A stretch of 59,706 bases of DNA from Candidatus Poribacteria bacterium (GTDB lineage: Bacteria; Poribacteria; WGA-4E; UBA9662): contig JASMLX010000024.1 of assembly GCA_030748495.1 (NCBI GenBank), positions 1-59,706 on the forward strand, read 5' to 3'. The position numbers were made by a program, and so were the translations under genes. Below the pieces are notes generated by a model that did no database searches, was not told where the DNA came from, and saw nothing but the letters and a program-made list of their open reading frames with translations. Positions 24,834 through 34,515 of this stretch are shown one piece after another. How positions within the stretch are numbered: position 1 is the first letter of the stretch; each line of letters starts with the position of its first letter.

Positions 24834-26516
24834 CTAGATCTTGAATCCACCGCCAGTTTGGCGATTGCTAGATAGTCGATTGACAGCATAGGTTCCAACA
24901 GCCACGATCAAGATCGCAATTACGCCTAAGCTGGCACCTGGACCGCGCCCCGCAGTTTCCTGCATATAAAGGTAGATCCCATAAGACAGTGGTGCCATCT
25001 CGTTGCGAGGAACCAGCATCAGAGTTGAACTCAGTTCGACCGAGGAGGTGATGAAGGCAATTACTCCTCCAGCAATGATTCCGGGCAACATTAGTGGCAA
25101 GGCTATTTTAATGAAGGTCGTAAACGGCCCCGCACCTAGATTTTGCGAAGCCTCTTCTAGAGAAATGTGGATCTGCTGCAAGATAGCATAACAGGAACGA
25201 AGCGTGTATGGTAAGCGACGAACTGCATAGGCGATCACCAGGATAATCCATGTTTCGGTCAACGGCTGGCCCAGAATAGGTAGGTCTACAGCGTGGAATA
25301 TTCGTAGGTACCCAATTGCCAGCACAACTCCCGGTACTGCTAGTGGTAAGGTTGCCACAAAGTCGAGAACTGACCGTCCAATCATTTTGCTTCTCAGCAA
25401 TAGGAAAGCAATTACTGATCCGAGAAGAACATCGATTAGCGCTGCGAGAAGAGCATAGAGAACGGTGTTTTTGATGAGTTGCGGTGCATCGACGAAGATC
25501 TTGGTATAGTGGTCCAGTGTGTAACTTTTCGGCAAGATGGTAAAGCTCCAAAATTTGGCCACCGACATCAGAAAAATACCCAGGTGTGGCAGTAAACTAA
25601 TTCCCAACAAACCGACACAAAAGGCGCTGATTAACCCACTTTGCCAACCCGTCAACTGTTCCCGACGGACTAGGTTCGCCGACCTTTGTTGGGTATATTC
25701 TGACTGATTCAGATAGCTCAGGGCAAACCAAAGTGAAATAAAGGAGAGGGTGACCAGAATCACCGAAATAACATAACCCATCGCATTGTTACCATGTACA
25801 GCGGTAATTTGCTGGTATGCTAATGGTGCCAGCAAGTTATGGTAACCTAGCATCAGTGGTGTGCCGAGATCATCAATACTCTTGATAAAAACAATCAGAG
25901 TCCCGGCAATATAACCTGGACGTATCAGCGGAAAGGTAATCTGTCGAAACAGACGAAACCCAGAGGCTCCCAGATTTCGACCCGCTTCTTCCAGTGAAGG
26001 ATCCGCGTTTCCCAGTGCGGCTGATGCATTGAGCAAAATAAAGGGAAAATAGTGAAGTGCTTGGACTAGAATAACACCTGACAGACCTTCCATAAAGGGA
26101 ACCGTTGTCCCTACAACTAACCGCAATAGTTGGTTGACCATACCACTTCGTCCCAAAACCGTCTGCATCGCGATGGCTCCCACAAAGGCGGGCATCACCA
26201 ACGGCAGAACACCTAAGGTCTGGATCATCAAACGCCCCTTGAAATCGTAGCGAGTTGTGAACAGAGCCAACGGTAGGCTGATAAGACTACTGAAAAAGAC
26301 CACTGCCAGGCCAACGAACAAACTTCGCCAGAGTGCTTCGCTGAGCGAAGGCTGTTTGAAAAAATTGATAAAATGGATCAGCGAAATCTGTCCGTTTTTG
26401 GTGAAGGCAACATAGACCACCTGTAGAATCGGTAGGAGGATGAAAAATCCGAGTAGTGCCAATAGCAAGCAAAATAACAACAGTTGCCCAAAGGAAGATT
26501 TGCTAAAGTGCTTCAC
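24834..26516 (-). CDS. ABC transporter permease, two-domain iron(III)-type
   Basis: A 560-residue inner-membrane protein with about twelve helices, made of two fused MetI-type permease halves like FbpB/SfuB/ThiP. Each half carries an EAA loop that contacts the ATPase: EEAGRNLGASGFRLFRQITF and EEASQNLGAGPFTTFIKIAL. The first helix is LLLFCLLLALLGFFILLPIL and the last helices end at VIAILIVAVGTYAVN. Transport systems of this type import ferric iron, thiamine, or phosphonate and similar solutes with a periplasmic binding protein and an ATPase. Neither partner gene occurs in the window, so they must lie elsewhere or be lost. It starts at ATG 26516; the upstream region is long and contains a gene remnant. 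Confidence 0.88.
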   Translation of the reverse strand: MKHFSKSSFGQLLLFCLLLALLGFFILLPILQVVYVAFTKNGQISLIHFINFFKQPSLSEALWRSLFVGLAVVFFSSLISLPLALFTTRYDFKGRLMIQTLGVLPLVMPAFVGAIAMQTVLGRSGMVNQLLRLVVGTTVPFMEGLSGVILVQALHYFPFILLNASAALGNADPSLEEAGRNLGASGFRLFRQITFPLIRPGYIAGTLIVFIKSIDDLGTPLMLGYHNLLAPLAYQQITAVHGNNAMGYVISVILVTLSFISLWFALSYLNQSEYTQQRSANLVRREQLTGWQSGLISAFCVGLLGISLLPHLGIFLMSVAKFWSFTILPKSYTLDHYTKIFVDAPQLIKNTVLYALLAALIDVLLGSVIAFLLLRSKMIGRSVLDFVATLPLAVPGVVLAIGYLRIFHAVDLPILGQPLTETWIILVIAYAVRRLPYTLRSCYAILQQIHISLEEASQNLGAGPFTTFIKIALPLMLPGIIAGGVIAFITSSVELSSTLMLVPRNEMAPLSYGIYLYMQETAGRGPGASLGVIAILIVAVGTYAVNRLSSNRQTGGGFKI

Positions 26517-26660
26517 GTAGAGACCAGACTATATTTTTGTAATTTACGGCTAAGTGAGGTTTGAAGGTTGACTGAGATCAACATTATTTTGCGCAGATTA
26601 GATTAAAAGAGCTCCCAGAAAATGAAGGGAAATTTCTTCTACTCGACGACAACCTGATGT

Positions 26661-26930
26661 TTATATGCCGTCCGAGTAGTTTCTCAGGTGGATTAGCCGG
26701 TAATTGTCGGCCAACTCTTGTTGATTCTCTGGACTTTGTTGTTGCTGGGTAAAGCGCCAATATGTGTTGCGTTGAGTAAAATCTTTCTGCCCTCCAACAT
26801 CGGTCTCAGTGGAAATGGATAAACAGGCGACAGCAAGATTGGATATGGGGTGGTCATTAAAAAGTCCGCCGTTAGCTAGAAATACCTACCCTTTCGCCTG
26901 ATGATACCATCCGTACCGGGCAAGAGCCAT
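26661..26930 (-). pseudogene. Unidentified gene remnant
   Basis: The minus strand reads MALARYGWYHQAKG, one in-frame TAG (26886-26888), then VFLANGGLFNDHPISNLAVA, CLSISTETDVGGQKDFTQRN and on to RLIHLRNYSDGI before TAA at 26661. Removing the single stop gives a continuous, protein-like 89-residue sequence without low-complexity bias, so it was probably once translated. I do not recognise the family. The rest of 26517-27204 shows no coding signal. Confidence 0.45.
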
Positions 26931-27204
26931 CTTTCGCTGTATTCTCCCAAGGTAAAGTATAGGACTTTTAGGCCTACTTAAACTTGTCTGATTAACGAGT
27001 GATAGAGATTAACACGATTGTTTTTACCTGAACGGGATCTGAAATATTGGGACTCAGGCACGAGACATGCAAATAAAAGGCTGTTTTAAGTTGCTAACGT
27101 CTGTAATCAGACCTGTTCTTCCGCTTGTCAGACCTCTGGTTCTGCTCTTTTTCTCTACTTTGCGTAAGTCTTAGCATAGAAAAAGAGTAGAAGGCTTTCT
27201 TTTT

Positions 27205-29280
27205 TCATCCTTCACGTTTCCCGACGCCGGTTACCTGGATGTGCGTTCCTAGATAGATCTGTTCGCCGGTATCAGAACTAGTCGTTACTTCTTGATTCCC
27301 GGACTTAACCTCTATCTCAACATGATCCGCACCGGCTCGTTTTGCCTTTTCAATAGCGAGCCCCTTCCCCTGTTCTATTGCGTATTGTACAGCGGATTCC
27401 TGAGAATCGAAGGCGCGAGTTCCTACTGGGGATCGCACCTCGTAACGATCGATACCCGTCACATTATAGACAGGGTGGATGTCAATTTCAACGGTTTCGA
27501 CAATCCTACTGATAATTGCCCCAACTGCGTTAGCGACCTCTGCATGTTCAGGAATTACTCCTTCGGCTTGTAGCACCGTTGCAACTGGTGGAAGGTAGGC
27601 CTGTGCAGATGCGCCGATGCCAATCAGGGGTAGATGCACCTTGACATCTATTGACCAGCTATTGTCAGCATACGTGACAACGCCTTTCTCATCGATGACC
27701 TCCGGGGATTTAGTACCGTTTAAGATCTGCTTAACCAAGAAATCCTGGATCTCCTTCTGATCTTTCTCTTTAGAAACAGAAGGAATCTCATCCTGACTCA
27801 AAAGAACTGTTGTTAATTCGGCGACAACCTTCTTATCAATAGCAGTCCGTAAAATTGAGATCGTTTCCTCAACACTGATACCTAAGCGTCTTGCATAGAG
27901 CCTAATTCCGCATAGTGCGGCTTCGACGCTCCAATCAGTGAATATTCCCTGTGCGTGAAGAAGATCCGTTGGAGTCAACCCAATCCGTACCAGGGATCCT
28001 CTTGACTCAAGCATTGTGGTGTCAAGCAAAGAAGGAGCCGTTACCTCCAATTCGCGAGTCAAGTGCCATAGAGAGAGAGGTCCCGATTTTAGTTTCTCGA
28101 TCAGGTTATTACTGGCTTTAAGAGAAGATTTTCCGCCTATTCTAATATCGCCTCGATACATCAGGAAATCAGAGGATTGGACTAACTTTGGGGTCCAGCC
28201 AGATGCTTCCAGTTCACCTAATTGTGTTAGTACACTCGGATACTGGTTGGCAGCAAAGGCAAGTGGTATCACACGCTGTGGTCCCACAGTAATTTCGTTG
28301 TAGTGGTCCAGTCGCAAGTGACTGTCACCACCAATACCTGAGGTATGAATCTCAGCCGCTCGCACGCACGTCCGCCAACCAGCGACAACCGCACCTTGCG
28401 GATTAATTCGGGGTGATCCATCTTTGAGGACTGCGATATCAGTTGTAGTTCCTCCTATATCGAGGACTATACCGTCTTCACAACCAGATAGATGATGTGC
28501 CCCGAGAAAACTTGCTGCCGGTCCCGACAGTACCGTTTCGATTGGACGTTCCACCGCAAGTTCGGCACGCATTAGATGTCCATCACCTTTGACAATCATT
28601 AGCGGTGCTACTACACCACGCTTAGAGAGCAAGCCCTGTATCGTGGTAATAAATTGCTGGGTGAGGGGTAATAGACGCGCATTGAATATCGCTGTCATGG
28701 CTCGCTTAATCGAGCCGAGTTCACGGCTGAATTCGATCCCGCTGACAACAGGTAAGTCTGTTTTTTCCTTTAGCAATTCGACAATTTGGATTTCGTGCCC
28801 AGGGTTGAATGGTGAACCCAGTGCGACAACCGCGTAAGCGTCAACCCGACCCGTTGTCTCTTCAATAATATGTTCAGCTGCGACAAGATCAAGCGGGTAT
28901 TTTTCATCACCGTCAATATTATGTCCGCCTGCAATATGGTGAAGTTCAACAAACGGTTGTTTATCTACTCCTCGTTCCTCGAGTAAGTCTGGCAGATAGC
29001 CAATTGCCAACAGGCAGACATGGCCACCTTTTCCCTCAACCATTGCGTTCGTTGCCAGTGTAGTGGATATCGCAACAAGAGTGATCTCTGATTTTGCGGA
29101 ATTGGTCGCAGTCAAAAGGGTGTTGTTTTCCAAGGTCTCCAACACCTCTGCGATACCCATTTCCAAGTTGGGGTAAGTTGTCAGCGCCTTGGCTTTACTG
29201 ATGACACGTTTCATCTCAAAATCCAGCAACACCGCATCAGTATACGTGCCACCAGTATCAATACCTAAACCTAAACTCAT
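27205..29280 (-). CDS. Hydantoinase A/oxoprolinase family protein
   Basis: 691 residues, the length of a stand-alone HyuA subunit. LGIDTGGTYTDAVLLDFEMK at the N-terminus and VLDIGGTTTDIAVLKDGSP in the middle are the two phosphate-binding loops of the actin-like ATPase fold. VISTTLATNAMVEGKGGHV, TVLSGPAASFLGAHHLSG and HTSGIGGDSHLRL are family signatures. HyuA-type proteins use ATP to open cyclic amides such as hydantoins or 5-oxoproline, usually with a HyuB partner encoded next door. No HyuB gene is present on either side. A C-terminal segment (TGIDRYEVRSPVGTRAFDSQ) extends past the usual core. It may act on its own, or as a regulator or activase-like protein. Confidence 0.87.
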   Translation of the reverse strand: MSLGLGIDTGGTYTDAVLLDFEMKRVISKAKALTTYPNLEMGIAEVLETLENNTLLTATNSAKSEITLVAISTTLATNAMVEGKGGHVCLLAIGYLPDLLEERGVDKQPFVELHHIAGGHNIDGDEKYPLDLVAAEHIIEETTGRVDAYAVVALGSPFNPGHEIQIVELLKEKTDLPVVSGIEFSRELGSIKRAMTAIFNARLLPLTQQFITTIQGLLSKRGVVAPLMIVKGDGHLMRAELAVERPIETVLSGPAASFLGAHHLSGCEDGIVLDIGGTTTDIAVLKDGSPRINPQGAVVAGWRTCVRAAEIHTSGIGGDSHLRLDHYNEITVGPQRVIPLAFAANQYPSVLTQLGELEASGWTPKLVQSSDFLMYRGDIRIGGKSSLKASNNLIEKLKSGPLSLWHLTRELEVTAPSLLDTTMLESRGSLVRIGLTPTDLLHAQGIFTDWSVEAALCGIRLYARRLGISVEETISILRTAIDKKVVAELTTVLLSQDEIPSVSKEKDQKEIQDFLVKQILNGTKSPEVIDEKGVVTYADNSWSIDVKVHLPLIGIGASAQAYLPPVATVLQAEGVIPEHAEVANAVGAIISRIVETVEIDIHPVYNVTGIDRYEVRSPVGTRAFDSQESAVQYAIEQGKGLAIEKAKRAGADHVEIEVKSGNQEVTTSSDTGEQIYLGTHIQVTGVGKREG

Positions 29281-29354
29281 TTGGAATCTCCAATCAAGCC
29301 TGATATTATAATATACGCTACGTCTTTTACTAAAAGTTTGAACCGGACCTTCAC

Positions 29355-30974
29355 CTATCTAATACCTTTAAGAGAACTCAGATATTCCACTAGATCTCTT
29401 GCCTCTTCGATGGTTAACAGATTTGCCATAGATGGCATCATAGAGAGTGTGGACTGACGAAGAGATTTCAGGTCTTCCTTGCGGACTGTAATAGATTCGC
29501 CATCGGGGGTCGCAAGGGTAACCTCGTAACTGTCTTCTGAAACTAATGTGCCGGAAAGTATCATTCCATTTTTCGGGGTAAGTATGGTTGTTTCATATCC
29601 CTCTACGATCTTTTTACTGGGAGAGACAATCGATTCAAGCAAATATTCACGGCTCTCTCGAGCCCCCACATCTGCCAAGCTAGGACCAATAGTTCCACTC
29701 TTTGATTCGTCTGTAATGTGACAGGTGATACATTGCAGTTTAGAAGAGAAGAGTTCCCTTCCTTGCTTCGCATTTCCGCCTGCCAGCGATTCCCGGTAGG
29801 CTTCCATTGGATTGAGTGCTCGCTGTTCGAGTTCCTCGTCAGAAGGAATCTGGTCGATCCACTGACTGACAAGCGCAGCCCCCTCTTTATCGACAAGACC
29901 TCTTCCTATAGGTGGCATCATGATACTCGGATCAGTGGATCGTATTCGAAAGAGAAGAAACGAATTCGGGGAGGTTCCTGGTTCGATACTAAATCGATAA
30001 CCACCTGAGCCAAGCCCTGCGGCAATAGGCGGTTTATAAACACCAAACTTAACCGGGGTAACTTGGTGAACTGAAAGATCTAGCCCCGACATTATGGCAG
30101 ACCCCTCCGGGTTGTGGCAAGGGGCACAATTGACGTCCAGCCAGATCCGAGCCCGCTCCTTGATCGAACCTGTTCCGCGCTTGTTCCATGCTGGGGATTT
30201 CGGCACCGAATTTAGATCTTCCGGCAGATCGCTCAGGTACCCTATTTCCGTCCAATACGTCAGTTGGTTTTTACCTCCCTGACCGGAGGTGTGGTTGAGA
30301 TACCTGGCTTTGGTACCGATGGGTTGCACCCGGTCTCGGTTTTTGTGGCATTGTTTGCACTGGTTCATATTGAGGGTGATGAAATCGTGTTCTCGCACCT
30401 GTCCATCGTCATCGATCCATCTAACAGGTGTCCTGGCTCCAACCACCGCCCGACGGGCATCCGCTTTTTCTAAATCCCACAGGTACGGAACGGCAACCCA
30501 CCCTTTAGTTTGATGAATTAGCAAACGTATCTCAATTAATTGCTCACCTTTAGAAGTGTCACCAAGATCATTTTGGAAGGTGAGCATCTGAACCAATACC
30601 GTACCCACAGGAAATTCAAAGGTATCGTTCTCACGATAGTTAGCTTGAGTCTTCGGTGGCAGATACAGATAATAACGTGATTGGGCATAGTCCACAAAAT
30701 GTGAATTATTCACAGTATAGGGGATAACACCCTCATTCGGCAGAAGGGGAAGATTGGGTTCTGCCGTGCCGGTAGATCCATAGGTTGGACTTAGGGTGAA
30801 AAGGTTGTATTCTGACATCGTTTTAGCGGGACGACGCGCATCGACATCCACGCGAACAGAGGAGGCTTTTTGCTGAGAAGTACAACCAACTAAAATTAGC
30901 AACAGCAGCGCGGACAGGGGAAAAGCATACATCCAGCCAAAGGAGGTGTCTTTAGCTGAGCTCTTCAACATCAT
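29355..30974 (-). CDS. Tri-haem c-type cytochrome lipoprotein, SO2930-like with extra cytochrome domain
   Basis: 539 residues. The N-terminal lipobox (LLLLILVGCTSQ) marks a lipoprotein. Three CxxCH haem sites are visible: CKQCH near residue 205, CAPCH near 285 and CITCH near 410. The first 380 residues align with the neighbouring SO2930-like protein (shared LNMNQCKQCH, TYWTEIGYLSDLPED, ARIWLDVNCAPCHNPEGSAI, RFSIEPGTSPNSFLLFR). The extra C-terminal domain (GRELFSSKLQCITCH to ITVRKEDLKSLRQSTLSMMP, ending DLVEYLSSLKGI) is a mono-haem cytochrome of the type found in large planctomycetal haem proteins. It should carry electrons at the membrane face in the periplasm. It lies 15 bp after the di-haem cytochrome gene. 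Confidence 0.88.
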   Translation of the reverse strand: MMLKSSAKDTSFGWMYAFPLSALLLLILVGCTSQQKASSVRVDVDARRPAKTMSEYNLFTLSPTYGSTGTAEPNLPLLPNEGVIPYTVNNSHFVDYAQSRYYLYLPPKTQANYRENDTFEFPVGTVLVQMLTFQNDLGDTSKGEQLIEIRLLIHQTKGWVAVPYLWDLEKADARRAVVGARTPVRWIDDDGQVREHDFITLNMNQCKQCHKNRDRVQPIGTKARYLNHTSGQGGKNQLTYWTEIGYLSDLPEDLNSVPKSPAWNKRGTGSIKERARIWLDVNCAPCHNPEGSAIMSGLDLSVHQVTPVKFGVYKPPIAAGLGSGGYRFSIEPGTSPNSFLLFRIRSTDPSIMMPPIGRGLVDKEGAALVSQWIDQIPSDEELEQRALNPMEAYRESLAGGNAKQGRELFSSKLQCITCHITDESKSGTIGPSLADVGARESREYLLESIVSPSKKIVEGYETTILTPKNGMILSGTLVSEDSYEVTLATPDGESITVRKEDLKSLRQSTLSMMPSMANLLTIEEARDLVEYLSSLKGIR

Positions 30975-30989
30975 GGATTCTAAACGGTT

Positions 30990-32342
30990 TCAGTCCTTTA
31001 ATCTCTCTAAGTGAATAGCTTTTCGTTGATCTAGAGTTGATTGCAATCGCGTCATTTCTGAGAACTTCATCTGGCCGATCCACTCTTCAATTAATGCTAC
31101 GCCCTCTTCGTGAACCAAACTTCTGCCCACAATTGGCATCCTGACTCCAGGGTCAGTAGATGCTAACCGTTGTAGAAGCATCGATGATTCCGGTCTGCCG
31201 GGCTGAATCGCGAATCTGGCATCTCCCGCTCCTCGCCCAGCCGCTACGGGAGCCTTAAAAACGCCGTAACGAACCGGGATTTTCTGATCATACATCAAGT
31301 CCAACCCGGACGTGCTGGCCAAACCGTTCGGCTGATGGCAACTCGAACAATTCATATCCAGGTAAGCCCTAGCCCGTTCTTCAACAGTTCCGGTAGTGGG
31401 ATCATTCCAGACAGGGATTCGGGGGATCTCATCAATATTTTCCGGTATTCCACTCAGGTAACCGATCCTTGTCCAGTGCAAAAGCTGGTTCTCCACCGAG
31501 GTTGCTGTAGACGTCGATCCGAAGTTATCAGTTTCTTCAGAATAGGCGTAGTCTTTATTAAGATATTGCGCCTTAATCGGTCCCAACGGTATTACAGTGT
31601 CGTTGATTTGGTGACACTGGTTGCACTGGTTTTGGTTTGGCATCAGGTAGGTATGGTTCCTCTTTTTGCCGTCATAGTGGATCCAAGATACCTCGACCTT
31701 CCCGCCCAGCAAAGAGAAATGGGCATCAGTAGTGTCCTGATCCCAGATATACTGTAACCCTGTCCACCCCTCTTTCCTATGCACCAGGAGGCGTGTCTCA
31801 ATAATCTGTTCGCCTTCCGGGGATGCTGGCCTATGACCAGATCGGATATCGTTGAGATAACCGACGGTGATAATAATAACTGCACCGATAGGAAATTCAA
31901 GTTTGTCGTGATAATAGGTGATGCTTTTCCCTTTCGGTAGCCAGATAAATCGGTGAAGGTTGGCGTAGTCAGCGAAATGAGGGGTATTCAGATCGTAGGG
32001 AACAACCCGACCGTTTGGGATCTGCCGTTTGGGATCTTTGAAAAGACGATATGCACTGATTAACCTGGCAGGAGGCTCAGTCGGGTTCAAACGGACTGGA
32101 GGAAAGTTCAATTGAGTGTCAGGAGAAGATAGGCTTGGTACAGCAATACTCAATATCAGACAAGCGAAGGTGAGCCGACGGTAAACGCCTATCCGCAGGT
32201 AAGCGTCTACTCTAACGGGTAGTATAATCCGCTTCTTAAACAGCAAGTCACACAGAGTGTACTGATCTGAATCCATCTGTGTTTCATTGGGAACTGTGAC
32301 CAAATCGACTCTTTTTCTTTGTCGTTGGTGCTGAATTTTCAT
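30990..32342 (-). CDS. SO2930-family di-haem c-type cytochrome
   Basis: About 450 residues with two haem sites, CNQCH near residue 235 and CSSCH near 330. The family sequence FADYANLHRFIWLPKGKSIT, YLDMNCSSCHQPNGLASTSG and MPIVGRSLVHEEGVALIEEW is clear (TIGR03806-type). ATG 32342 overlaps the TGA of the upstream beta-helix gene by one base (TGATG), so translation is probably coupled. The hydrophobic export segment (RLTFACLILSIAVPSLS) comes only after about 50 residues, which is unusual. A start nearer that segment is possible but I see no clear one. In Shewanella the homologous gene lies beside a beta-helix gene, as here. Its electron partner and physiological role are not established. Confidence 0.88.
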   Translation of the reverse strand: MKIQHQRQRKRVDLVTVPNETQMDSDQYTLCDLLFKKRIILPVRVDAYLRIGVYRRLTFACLILSIAVPSLSSPDTQLNFPPVRLNPTEPPARLISAYRLFKDPKRQIPNGRVVPYDLNTPHFADYANLHRFIWLPKGKSITYYHDKLEFPIGAVIIITVGYLNDIRSGHRPASPEGEQIIETRLLVHRKEGWTGLQYIWDQDTTDAHFSLLGGKVEVSWIHYDGKKRNHTYLMPNQNQCNQCHQINDTVIPLGPIKAQYLNKDYAYSEETDNFGSTSTATSVENQLLHWTRIGYLSGIPENIDEIPRIPVWNDPTTGTVEERARAYLDMNCSSCHQPNGLASTSGLDLMYDQKIPVRYGVFKAPVAAGRGAGDARFAIQPGRPESSMLLQRLASTDPGVRMPIVGRSLVHEEGVALIEEWIGQMKFSEMTRLQSTLDQRKAIHLERLKD

Positions 32343-33655
32343 CAATCAATTTCAGCAATCGTGACCGGTTCGATGGGGGGTAACACTCCGGTGTGATCGG
32401 CTAAATCACGTTTCACCTTCGCTTTGGTCGGATCAGTTAAGGTTGGCAATCCCCCCATATTAGCGAAAGAGATCGATGCTCGATGTTCGGGTATCGGTTT
32501 GCCATCGTCTTGTTCCTTTTTATGCAATACGGTATTGTGGTGGATATAGATGCGGAATTCGGCAGGGATAACACCGTCAACCAACTTCTCTGGGTTGATG
32601 GCACCATCCCAGACGATATCCGGGATCGGCGTTCCCAAAACCAGGTTCATTAGTGCTCCGCCATTGCCGAGTGGATTATACCCACCAAATTCAAAGGCGT
32701 TATGATGGACATGAATCGCTTCGGGAAAGGGATAGTAATTTGGATCCTTGACGGCTATCCCGGTTGAAAAATAGCTGGTCACCAACAAATTGACAGTTCC
32801 GTGGTCGCGGATTTCGTTGTCAAAGATCTCCACATTTGAGTTGGCCATTACCATGATACCGGTACCTGTTGGTACGTTGGCAACCATGTTCCCTTCAGGG
32901 GCAAAGTTTAAGGTGTTGTTGTCGTAAACCTTATTGCCAAAAAGGCGAATATTGTGCCCTCGTTGCTGAGGAAGATCCGGCAAGTCGAACACCAGGATTC
33001 CACCCGTATTGCGTGTAGCGAGGTTACCGAAGGCGTCTGCTTCATGGCAATTCTCAATTTCGATTCCCGCCACATTGTATTCGGCCCGACAGTTCCTGAT
33101 GATGATATTCTGCGATTGTCCTACATAGATGCCTGAGTCCGATCCACCGATAGCAACACACTCTTCGACCAAAACATTCTTTGAACTGACCGGGTAGATT
33201 CCGTAGGCACCGTTTGTCTTTTTAGGTCCACCAGTCCACTCAGCTCGAACACGTCGGATAATGATATTGTTAGCAGCATGTGATTTGAGACCGTTTCCCT
33301 TGGTGTCCTCAATGGCCAACTCCTCAACCAAAACATTGTCGCTGGTGATGTATAACCCTTCAGCCCCCGCCTCCTGGTTCTTAAAGCTCAGAATCGTTTT
33401 ATCCATACCTCTTCCACGAAGGGTTACACGGTCAACATCGAGAGAAAGCCCTGAAGTGAATTCAAAAATTCCTGCCTCAAACTGAATGATGGTGCCTGGT
33501 TCAGCTAAGATGAATTCTTCTTGCACTTCCGTTTGGGTATCTGCACCGGGTTTGAAAGTAACAACATTTGATGCTTGTTTGGATTTCCCGCAGCTAGCCA
33601 GGTAAAAGCACACTAATATCCCGATGATAATGGGAAACAATATTTTTTTTGTCAT
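32342..33655 (-). CDS. Parallel beta-helix lipoprotein, SO2929-like
   Basis: 437 residues. Signal and lipobox: FPIIIGILVCFYLASCGKSK. The body is a right-handed beta helix with recurrent turns such as NVLVEELAIEDTKGNGLKSH, NNIIIRRVRAEWTGG, NVLVEECVAIGGSDSGIYVG and NIIIRNCRAEYNVAGIEIEN. This matches the TIGR03805-type family, which is linked in other genomes to the SO2930 cytochrome family. Beta helices often bind or cleave polysaccharide, but the catalytic residues cannot be assigned here. As the first gene of a three-gene operon with two cytochromes, it probably forms a surface or periplasmic complex with them. ATG 33655 follows GAGAGTT-like and AGAGGAACTC sequence. Confidence 0.88.
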   Translation of the reverse strand: MTKKILFPIIIGILVCFYLASCGKSKQASNVVTFKPGADTQTEVQEEFILAEPGTIIQFEAGIFEFTSGLSLDVDRVTLRGRGMDKTILSFKNQEAGAEGLYITSDNVLVEELAIEDTKGNGLKSHAANNIIIRRVRAEWTGGPKKTNGAYGIYPVSSKNVLVEECVAIGGSDSGIYVGQSQNIIIRNCRAEYNVAGIEIENCHEADAFGNLATRNTGGILVFDLPDLPQQRGHNIRLFGNKVYDNNTLNFAPEGNMVANVPTGTGIMVMANSNVEIFDNEIRDHGTVNLLVTSYFSTGIAVKDPNYYPFPEAIHVHHNAFEFGGYNPLGNGGALMNLVLGTPIPDIVWDGAINPEKLVDGVIPAEFRIYIHHNTVLHKKEQDDGKPIPEHRASISFANMGGLPTLTDPTKAKVKRDLADHTGVLPPIEPVTIAEID

Positions 33656-33726
33656 GAGAGTTCCTCTATAAAATTATTGGTGATAGACCAATATATGCGC
33701 CTGTAGCTAAAAGTTGCAGATGGGTT

Positions 33727-34515
33727 TTATCTCGATGTCAGCTCGATTTCGGATTTCCCATTAAACCCCGCGACAACTCTGAATGTGCGTTGGCCACTTC
33801 CTTTAAGACGAACTGTCGAAGGACAATAGGCGTATAGGGCGGTATTCCGGGGATGTGGTGATAAATTTGCCTCTGACTCGTGGGCCAACAAACTATGGAA
33901 GAATACCGCGCTACCAGCTGATAGAGGAACCGTAATTGCCTCGGATCGATCGATTTCTGTTCGTTCTGTCAAAGGTTCGTCGTTTCGACGAGCAATCCTT
34001 CCCCACTCCTGCAACCCCCACAGATGACTCTTGGGAATGACCTTAAAGCAACCATTTTCGGGTGTGGCGTCGTTCAAGGCAACGCTTACCGAAACTAGCG
34101 CAGGAGGATCCATTGGCCAATATGCTGAGTCCTGATGTAGGCCGTGAGCGGATCCAAACAACGCTGGCTTAAGCATCAATGTGCTTCGAAATAGAAGTAG
34201 ATCTTCACCAATCAGGTTCTGAACAGTTTTGATCAAATCTGGGTGTTGTGCCAGGTTAAAAAACACTTCAGACAGGTTACCTGTCTGCTCAATCTTTCGC
34301 AGAATAGGACTTCCGTGGTGTGTTTCCTGATTGACGTATGGTTCGAGTTGAAAGTGCCCACGTCGTGGATCGTCACTCTCAAAACATTTGGTTGCTAATT
34401 CGTGTAGTCGCTGAACCTCTGCTTGGCAGGTTTCAACTTGGCCTGCGGATAACAAATTTTCAACGACTAGGTATCCATCCCTTTCAAAATTATGCTTCTG
34501 CTCTTTGCGTGTCAT
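33727..34515 (-). CDS. Phytanoyl-CoA dioxygenase family protein
   Basis: 262 residues. The N-terminus NFERDGYLVVENLLSAGQVE is the usual PhyH opening. SAHGLHQDSAYWPMD carries the His-x-Asp of the iron triad and FFHSLLAHESEANLSPHPR the distal His and the Arg that would bind 2-oxoglutarate. NDATPENGCFKVIPKSHLWG is a strongly conserved family stretch. It starts at ATG 34515 and is 71 bp upstream of the beta-helix gene on the same strand, so it might be the first gene of that operon, though no shared function is evident. Substrate unknown. Confidence 0.9.
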   Translation of the reverse strand: MTRKEQKHNFERDGYLVVENLLSAGQVETCQAEVQRLHELATKCFESDDPRRGHFQLEPYVNQETHHGSPILRKIEQTGNLSEVFFNLAQHPDLIKTVQNLIGEDLLLFRSTLMLKPALFGSAHGLHQDSAYWPMDPPALVSVSVALNDATPENGCFKVIPKSHLWGLQEWGRIARRNDEPLTERTEIDRSEAITVPLSAGSAVFFHSLLAHESEANLSPHPRNTALYAYCPSTVRLKGSGQRTFRVVAGFNGKSEIELTSR

